DNA of 60,000 nt from Symsagittifera roscoffensis (lineage: Eukaryota > Xenacoelomorpha > Acoela > Convolutidae): assembly GCF_963678635.1 (NCBI RefSeq), contig NC_087063.1, positions 82,943,574-83,003,573 on the forward strand, written 5' to 3'. This document shows positions 52,711 to 60,000 of the stretch, piece by piece. The stretch's first letter is position 1, and each line of letters begins with the position of its first letter. Below the pieces are notes generated by a model. The model was not told the origin of the DNA. It worked only from the letters and a program-made list of their open reading frames with translations, and did no database searches. The position numbers and the translations under genes are program-made.

Positions 52711-53080
52711 CAAGACTGCTCGTATCAGGGCGAAGCCCTGAATCTTCCAACTGCCTTTCAAGGTTTTATGGTGCAGTAATAACATTAAAAAATTAATTGT
52801 AATAAAAAAAAAAAATTTCTAAAATTTGAAATTTTTTATGAAAATCATCTCTCCACACGCCATTTAAAGTACAAAAAGATAGATTTAGCTCCTTGTTACA
52901 AATCAGTTATGGCAAATAAGCTTCTTTCAACCAATTTGGAACGATTTATAAGACTGATTAACTCTCCGCTTATGCGTTAATAGCGCGGAATATGTATCGC
53001 GCGTTAATTGTCCCAAATTGGCCAAAATGGCAATCTTTAAACCCCCGTAACTTTACGAAAAATAATCACAGGTGAAATAT
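52711..53080 (+). repeat. CGCG-core dispersed repeat, copy 2 (3'-truncated)
   Basis: It matches copy 1 from CAAGACTGCTCG through the TCAGGGC hairpin and the CGCG core (GCGCGGAATATGTATCGCGC) to GGTGAAATAT, then stops abruptly. The final 150 bp are absent. Confidence 0.8.
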
Positions 53081-54568
53081 AAACATTGGAACCCATTTGT
53101 TGATTGTTTTTGTTTTAGAAAAAGTGGGTTAATCAAGCACAGATTTGAATTTTTTTGTCTGACCAGAGAAAATGAAAGTCAAGCCGAATAATGTTCTCAG
53201 TACGCATTCGGTTACATAAATTTTCAACCCTGCAGAAAACTTCATTTTTTCTCAAGAGTTGCATAGGTATTATCAAATTTTTTAAAATAACAAACAATGA
53301 ATTCTTTTTGTTCAATGTTTTAGTAGAAAAGTGGTTCCACCAGGAACAGCATTTGTCTGGTCCTGCCTGCGAACTGCATCAGTACCTATGGTAAATAAAA
53401 TTTACGGTTGCTTAAGTTTCGCTCTGAAAAATTAGAAATTTATGCTTGGTTTTCAAACATACGTGAAAACGTATGAATTTGTTGCATAGAGTCCCAGATA
53501 TAATCCTCGTTACTTTGTGTCTGTATAATCCTTGATTCCAGAGACAAGGCGTGAAACATGTTAAAAATTTGTCGGAATGATCACAGAAATTGAAAAAGAA
53601 AAGAAGAACAAAACGAGCGTGCGCCATTGTTGCGGAATCCACTAACAATTCACAAAATGCAGTTTGACGTCGTAATGGATGCCAATTTTCACCTCTTTTT
53701 TGAGTCTTTTATGGCGCATCTGAATATCTACCCTTAAATAGACCAAGTGAACGAGCTCCATCAAAAATTAATTGACAAATTCAGAGAGTACACTCTTGAA
53801 ACTTGTCGAGTGACTGTTCCGCGATTTATCGTGAATTTTTTTTCTAATGTTCAACTCGATAAAATGGGTTTTTTTTCACAATCAATTTCCGTTTTATGGA
53901 TTACAAGCACAAAACATTTTTGTAAACGGTACGATACCATACGTGCAAAGTTAGACAAAAAATCATGTAAATGTCTAGAAACTCGGGTGTCCGTTGTGTA
54001 CCGAAAGATCGTTTGAACGTACCCAAAAACTTTCAAACTGTTCCAATGCGCTTAGATAAGATTGTTGCATAGAATAGGTTGTTCCCATATGGGTTTAGCG
54101 TGAGTTGTAAATTTGGATGATCATTTGTCATAAGCCTTCTCAAGATCAAAAAAATTGGTAAAACCAGCTTTTTTTTATTCAATACAATGATGCGCTATTT
54201 CAAACGCAGATGTTTTTGCTTGTGCACGCGAGTAGCTTCGCGAGAACACTTCAACTGTTCGGGCTTTAAGAGTTTACATTGAGATATAAATTTCATCATT
54301 CGAAGATGAATAATTTTGTTCAAAAATTATTCTGAAAATACTTAACAAACGTGCAGAACGAAAACTATATTGGTCTGTCTGTATTCCTGTTTTGTATAAT
54401 AGCCGTATTTTGGCAATTTTGCAGCTACAAAGAGAAAGAGCCTTATCAAACCAAAAAATTTGGCCAACAAAAGATTTGGCTAAGCAATGCTCAAGTTTAA
54501 AAAGAAGGTAGCATGCTGTAGTTTCTTCGATCAAACTGTTAAAGTTCCGATATTTCCTTAAGCTTTTC
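53081..54568. other. Repeat-poor stretch with a reversed GCGGAATCC-family piece
   Basis: Around 53,500-53,660 the sequence TTTGTGTCTGTA..CCAGAGACAAG and GTTGCGGAATCCACT is the reverse orientation of the family seen at 8.06 and 26.6 kb. A plus ORF of 89 codons (53,747-54,016) has no recognisable motif and I do not call it a gene. Confidence 0.4.
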
Positions 54569-54711
54569 GGATCTATTTAACAACCTCCCCCTTTTGTATC
54601 TTCTAAAGAATATCGACCTGCATTCTGATTGGTCGTAAATTTTGCTGCAAGTAATCTACTTCGCAATCTCCGCCCTTACTTGAAGGGGGGTGAGAGATTG
54701 TTAAATAGATC
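54569..54711. mobile_element. 143-bp MITE with 15-bp perfect terminal inverted repeats
   Basis: GGATCTATTTAACAA at the left is exactly inverted at the right (TTGTTAAATAGATCC). The inner CCTCCCCCTT and AAGGGGGGTGAG extend the pairing imperfectly. It has no ORF. The target duplication is unclear. Confidence 0.75.
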
Positions 54712-55125
54712 CAATTTTTCTTTTCAGGTTGTCTATCTAGATTGATGTTAATTAACTGTGCGTAATGATCACTAATTGTACATTTCAGTGTGAAAATATT
54801 GTGGAAAGCTTTTGAACTTGCATGATTCGAGCAAGACCAAATTCTCGAGTAGGTTTCTCATTTAACACTTTGAAACCGAATGATGTCAGTATTTTTTAAT
54901 AATCTGCTAAAAAGGTTGTATTTCCTCATAGATCAATTTTAGGATCCCCACAAAACAAATTTTGTCCTTTAATGTGATGTGTTTCATTGAGTAAATCCAG
55001 GTTCAGCAAAAACTTGCTTTGATTTCCCGTTGGTCGTCAAAATCTCGATTGCCTAATGTAATCAAAAGTTATCCGTATCATTAGCAGAAAATTTTAAAGA
55101 ACCGTTGACCGATTTGTAACAAAAG

Positions 55126-55296
55126 AAGACTGCTCGTATCAGGGCGATGCTCTGAATGTTCCGTGCCTTTTAAGGTTTATGGAGCAGCAGTAATAACATA
55201 CAAAAAAATTAAATGAAACAAAATAAAAAAAAAAATTTTTCTAAAATTTGAATATTTTTATGAAAATCATCTCCCCACACGCCATATAAAATACAA
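55126..55296 (+). repeat. CGCG-core dispersed repeat, copy 3 (5' part only)
   Basis: It carries the 5' hairpin (decayed to TCAGGGC-GAT-GCTCTGA) and the A/T run to GCCATATAAAATACAA, then is cut off exactly where copy 4 begins. Confidence 0.78.
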
Positions 55297-55827
55297 CAAG
55301 GCTGCTCGTATCAGGGCGAAGCCCTGAATGTTCCGACTGCCTTTTAAGGTTTATGAAGCAGCAGTAAAAACATAAAAAAATTAAATGAAATAAAACAAAA
55401 TGAATTTTTTTTTTAATTTGAAATTTTTTATGAAAGTCATCCCCCCACACGCCTTATAAAGTACAAAAAGAGAGATTTTGTTCCTTGTAACAAATCAATT
55501 GTGGCAAATAAGCTTCGTTCAACCAATTTGGAACGATTTATAAGACGGATTAAATCTCCGCTTATGCGTTAATAGCGCGAATTCTATCGCGCGTTAATTG
55601 TCCCAAACTGGTCAAAATGGCAATCTTTAAACCCTCATGACTTTACGAAAAATGATCACAGGTGAAATATCTTTCCAAATTTAAGCTCAGTACAACAATA
55701 CCTTTTGAATGATGTAAAAAAATTCCGTCAAAAATGGCTAGTTATAAAGTCGAAATTGATCTGAAGAAAAAAAAAAGCCACCCCGAGCACAAATATTCCG
55801 TTACTTCCATATCGAACGTCGGAACAA
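55297..55827 (+). repeat. CGCG-core dispersed repeat, copy 4
   Basis: Complete copy from CAAGGCTGCTCG to GTCGGAACAA, with core AGCGCGAATTCTATCGCGCG. It abuts copy 3 head to tail. Confidence 0.82.
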
Positions 55828-56099
55828 CAAGCTTCATTGTCTCCTTTCTTATAAACACTACTTTTTAGTAATATTAGTCTGATAGCCATCAATGCCCAAT
55901 ATGATTATGTAAGCCAGGTTCCACATAGAGTTACCAGGGCCAGAGTTTTGACTCCTTCAAGTTTGAAAAGATCACGTGGGCATCTACGTAATTGTATACT
56001 TAGAAGGAGGACATATACATTTTCGCAAACCTTTGTTCATCCTCAAACTCTTTACCCTCAAAAGGTCTGTCATAGTTGAATCAAAACTAAAAAGCTTAA

Positions 56100-56634
56100 C
56101 AAGACTGCTCGTATCAGGGTGAAGCCCTGAATGTTCCGACTGCCTTTTAAGGTTTATGGAGCAGTAATAACATTAAAAAATTCAATGAAATAAAACAAAA
56201 TGAAAATTTTTTTTCTTCGAAAATTTGAAATTTTTTATGAAAATCATCCCCCCACACGCCATATAAAGTACAAAAGGATAGATTTCGCTCATTGTAATAA
56301 ATCAATTATGGCAAAGAAGCTTCTTTCAAACAATTTGGACTGATTTCTAAGACGGATTAACTCTCCGCTTACGCGTTAATAGCGCGAAATATATCGCGCG
56401 TTAATTGTCCCAAATTGGCCAAAATGGCAATCTATAAACCCCCGTAACTTTACGAAAAATGATCACAGGTGAAATATCTTTTCAAATTTGAGCTCAGTAC
56501 AACAATACCTTTCGAATGATTAAAAAAAATTATGTCAAAAATGGCTGGTTAAAAAGTCGAAATTTGTCTGAAGAAAAAAAAACCCACCCCGAGCACAATT
56601 ATTCCGTTACTTTCGTATCGAAAGTGGGAACAAA
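56100..56634 (+). repeat. CGCG-core dispersed repeat, copy 5
   Basis: Complete copy with core AGCGCGAAATATATCGCGCG. The right end is GTGGGAACAA, with one change breaking the terminal inverted match. Confidence 0.82.
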
Positions 56635-56869
56635 AACTGAACTTTGCTGAATTAATTTTGACTGTTTACGTCAGTTTCCTAAACATTTCTTTTCTGGAGC
56701 GTTTAAGGTTTGCTATTTTTCCATGGTGGAGATAGACTACAAGTTATCACTGTTTCCAACAAATCATAGCATAAACTGTCCAATTTTTTGTCGGTATTCA
56801 AATTCCCTTTTGATTGCTTTTTCGCATTTCACAACATCTGCGTTTCCATTAGTTTGTCTCATTATTGGA

Positions 56870-56938
56870 ATAAAACAAATCAAAAGGATTGTTTGTCTCG
56901 TTATTCAAATCAGACAAATCAAAAGGATTGTTTGTTCC
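56870..56938. repeat. Tandem duplication, about 36 bp x 2
   Basis: CAAATCAAAAGGATTGTTTG occurs twice in a row. The plus-strand ORFs over it are not supported as genes. Confidence 0.75.
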
Positions 56939-56949
56939 GCCGCACTTTA

Positions 56950-57190
56950 ATAAAATTTAAATTAAGACCATTTATCCACAAGGGAAAGGACCAACATACG
57001 AGCTGTTCAGCTCTTGACAGAGAGCCGTTGTTGTGCCCCTGGTTAGGAACTACATGCAATTTTTTGGTTAGTTTTCTGGGCTGGGTAATGTTGCCTTACT
57101 CTCAAGCACCGAGCACGGATCATGGTGGGTCTCGAACATCCGACCTTTCGATTGAGAGGCGGAGACGTAACCACTTCAACACCGCTCCAC
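56950..57190 (-). mobile_element. tRNA-derived SINE
   Basis: Minus-strand head at 57,190-57,122: GTGGAGCGGTGTTGAAGTGG (box A-like), an anticodon-arm-like CCTCTCAATCGAAAGGTCGG and box B-like ATGTTCGAGACCC. The acceptor stem pairs only in part, so it is not a functional tRNA. A non-tRNA body of about 170 bp follows. Transcription would use the internal Pol III boxes of its head. Confidence 0.6.
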
Positions 57191-57526
57191 TAAAATTTGT
57201 CGAGTTGGTCATAATTGTCTAACAACACGAAGAAAAGAACTTGTTACTTTACTTTGTCCATATCATTTTTTGAGTTCACTCGAACCCATTTTCACCCATT
57301 TTCATTGATGGTTGACAGTGGCTGGTTTTTACCAGTAGATGTCGGTCCCTAGCATAATTCACAACATCACATTATCCAAAACTTTTGAACCGAAACATTT
57401 GGCTTTTCTGGAAGTACGACAAAAGCTAGGTTAAATTGATGGTTTTGAAAATTTTAAGAAAAACACTCACAATCTGACAAAAGTGTATATTTTGTGGCCT
57501 CAAAAGTTTTCTCGTGTTTCTTTTAG

Positions 57527-58251
57527 CTAGCATTTTTCGTGAGACAAATGGCCCATGATGTGATCATGCCTCCTCAAATTATGGCCTTTATATGTAATTA
57601 TCACCCCATCTGCGATCTGCTGCAGATAATTTTCTATCGCATAGATTAAAAACGGGGCCTTTTCAGCAAACACTTCGTGATCGAAAACGTCCATATCCTT
57701 TGCTTGGAATAAATAGTAATCGCCGAAGAAATGTTGAATCGCTTGAATGTGACGACTTGTATCATTTAAGTCGCTCATTAAATAGATTACGTCACTCTCT
57801 CTTTTAATTCCGAGACGTGTTATTTTAAACATCAGGGCTTCGGGTCTTAGCTGTTCCAAAGCACATGGTCTGTCTGTACCCCTCAAGTGAATCACAATAA
57901 AACGATCAATTGAGTTCGGTCTCCTCTTTTGCGATGTTGAAATCACGTGAGCGTCTTTCAGACATTTCGCCTTGATAAAATGTCCAACGGTCTGAATGAA
58001 CTTCGAAAAAGGTTTGCGCTGGAAATTGTAGATCACTTTCATCAAATTGGTTGCCTTTTTTCTGAAATGATTGGGATCAGCATAATGTATTCTGTGCATC
58101 GTTGACTTTGAAGTTTTCTTGTCGTATTTGCCGTATTCAATACTAAGGACGCTTCCACTTGCCTTATTTCTGTATATGTATTCTGCGTCCACCATTCTGA
58201 GCCTGCATTTCTTAGAGATCATCTGGAACAAAAACTGTAAATTTAATCTGG

Positions 58252-58313
<62 letters not shown>

Positions 58314-59732
58314 TAATCAAGAAAAAAAATTATTGAGATAATCTTGAAAAAAAAATTAGTCCAAATGTCTCATTAATTGTTCTGACCGAACATTTGTGCT
58401 CACCCGTACTAGAGTTTCCTTGATGTTGATTATTTTTTTGAGTTTTTGTTATCAGTCTTTATAACATTGCAGATAAAATCTATTAAAATGAGATAAAATT
58501 GGATTCGAAATTTACTATTTTGCAAAGCAACTAGTTTTGATTTATTTATGAATAGACAACCCAATAAGTGGACGTTGCATGCAACGTGAGTGCCAATCTA
58601 CCCTGGGTTGGGTTATAAAACCCAGGACTTGGACGATCTCGAGAAAACTATGTTAAATTAAACGGTACCGAGTGGCAGCCAGTACAATTATAGTTTCTCC
58701 GATTCGTAGAGGATCTATGAAAAGCTGTTCAGCCTGCCTAAGCGTCGTAAGTTTCTCCTATGGTAAACAGTTTTCACCAATCAAGAAGTCTTTAAAAAAT
58801 CAGTAGATTTGAATTTTAATTTAATGGTGTCTTCTTTTTTATCTTAACTAGAACAAATACATAAATTGTGATTTTTTTCCCGCAAACTTATCAAACTTGA
58901 TAAATGCCAACAAGCCAATTTGGAACAAATAACGCGTGGTAGGTTTCGCTCGGTGTAATTTAAATGGTTTTTGAAAGTAAACTTTCAAAAAAATGAAACT
59001 ATTTCATTGATTTTTATTCAAATTTTTAACAAAATCATATTTAAAACCATGATAGCCGCTTGCTTTGCAAGTTGCACAAAATGTTCGACCAGAAAAAAAA
59101 AACCTGAAAATTGTTTCATGTTTTTTAATCAAATTAGAGTTTTCTTATGTGCATGGTGTGATGAAAAGATCTGACTAAACATAAATTGCAAATGTATTTC
59201 AAATATCAATCATTTTTAGCATTCCAGTCAACTAAAACTTTCACTAAAGTGTCTTAATCTGATGTTTTTTCGTTAAAAAAGTATAAAATACCAGTTTGTC
59301 GAAATGAGTTTTGAAATATACACTACGGCGATGTTTCTAATTATTGAGCCATTTGTAACTTACGTTGGCGAATTTGAGCGTGTATACCATTTGACTGACA
59401 TCAGCAATATGGGACCAAGTCCAGCCGTGCACAAAACTAAAAGGCCAGTCAGGGTTCGCATTGGACTGTTTTACAGGTCTGTTGTTTTTGTCTCGCATGT
59501 GGACAGCATTGAAACCAGGGCGGTAGTCAACAAGCGTTCTGTTGATCGAAACAGCAAAGTGGGCGGCGCCCATGAAATCGTCCATTTTGTGCAGTAGTCC
59601 CGAATTTCCCAAATCTGGAATCAACTTTTTTTTTAGTTTTTCATATGCAAAGTTTTTTGTCATATATTCGCTATACATCCAGACAAAATCAGTGAAAAAA
59701 AAGGATGGAAATTTAATAGAAAAATTATCCAT
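57527..59732 (-). CDS. Protein O-fucosyltransferase-like glycosyltransferase
   Basis: Two minus-strand exons, 59,732-59,364 and 58,222-57,527, join in phase 0 (donor GCCAAC|gtaagt, acceptor TTGTTCCAG|ATG). They predict 354 residues, ending in HEKC and TAG. Features like GDP-fucose O-fucosyltransferases are an N-terminal GLLHKMDDFMGAAHF..INRTLV block (about residues 45-70), the HLRGTD loop (about 235-240) where the family binds GDP-fucose, and an ADGVIITYKGH block near the end. Such enzymes act in the ER or Golgi lumen. The ATG at 59,732 may not be the real start: there is no signal peptide and no conserved family N-terminus, so further exons probably lie beyond the window or were missed. The family call is by pattern; a FUT8-like or NodZ-like enzyme is an alternative. 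Confidence 0.6.
58253..58311. repeat. (TA)n microsatellite
   Basis: About 29 TA units in the intron of the fucosyltransferase-like gene. Confidence 0.95.
58566..58581. repeat. Perfect 16-bp palindrome
   Basis: ACGTTGCATGCAACGT, in the same intron, just before a GC-richer stretch (58,570-58,760) of unknown nature. Confidence 0.5.
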
Positions 59733-60000
59733 TTTCTTCAAACTTGTTATACAAAAAATTCAACATAGCAATGGCTTTTTTGGTTGATGGAAACGCTTCA
59801 TACACTTTAATTACACTTTAATTACCGGATCATATTTTGGTGGAATACTTCAGTTCTTTATGGTTTTATTGACTCTGAATCATTTTCAGTTTAACTTAAT
59901 TTATTTTCCACCAAAAAGGCACGCTTTCAACGAAAAAGCGCGCAGTTTCAACCAAAGGTGAGCCAAATTTTTTTAAAACATCCTTTTTCCTAATAGACAA

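Noticed and set aside
53747-54016. 89-codon plus-strand ORF
   Set aside because: It has no recognisable motif, no splice context and no GC rise, and its length is within chance for this AT-rich window.
57122-57190. Functional tRNA gene
   Set aside because: Box A and B are present, but the acceptor and other stems do not pair properly and a SINE body follows.

Overview
The window is invertebrate animal nuclear DNA. It is AT-rich, its genes are split by GT-AG introns, it has polyadenylation signals, and it is full of transposon debris (type-B DNA polymerase relic, Gypsy-type LTR elements, hAT-like and other inverted-repeat elements, tRNA-headed SINEs) and minisatellites. The lineage cannot be fixed from sequence alone. 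A strong acceptor just upstream of one start codon is compatible with a 5'UTR intron or with a spliced-leader animal.

Layout. 1-1.6 kb is a decayed type-B DNA polymerase. 1.6-6.5 kb holds no convincing gene. 6.6-40.2 kb (+) is one large gene that I assembled from ten phase-compatible exons. It predicts about 589 residues with a low-complexity charged N-terminus and four divergent copies of an unidentified repeat domain. Inside it, the 3' part of exon 6 plus the start of intron 6 has been amplified into 115 tandem copies of a 109-bp unit (12,664-25,193). The same 18.9-kb intron also holds a composite repeat (26.4-28.0 kb), a Gypsy gag fragment (-, 29.0-29.7 kb) and two unassigned coding-like stretches. 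Intron 8 holds a broken, nearly full-length Gypsy element in antisense (33.6-38.7 kb).

41.7-44.2 kb (+) is a two-exon membrane UDP-glycosyltransferase with a signal peptide, a PSPG-like donor motif, one C-terminal membrane span and a KKxx tail. Its single intron has matching inverted repeats at its two ends and carries a hAT-like MITE. 44.5-46.9 kb is a 28-bp minisatellite of about 85 units that happens to be open in all three antisense frames. 47.0-48.4 kb (-) holds decayed coding sequence of unknown type. 48.5-50.0 kb has direct repeats enclosing two adjacent foldback hairpins. 50-57.2 kb is repeat-rich, with four copies or pieces of one dispersed element, a small MITE and a SINE. 57.5-59.7 kb (-) is a two-exon protein O-fucosyltransferase-like gene, perhaps missing 5' exons beyond the window.

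The most striking object is the exon-derived array. The duplication junction itself creates a pyrimidine-rich TAACAG 3' splice site, so every later unit looks like a 73-nt exon with a 36-nt intron. That exon enters in phase 2 and leaves in phase 0, so inclusion of any extra copy after exon 5 or after unit 1 brings a stop codon within a few codons. The array therefore reads as about 114 potential poison exons, or as a satellite still wearing splice signals.
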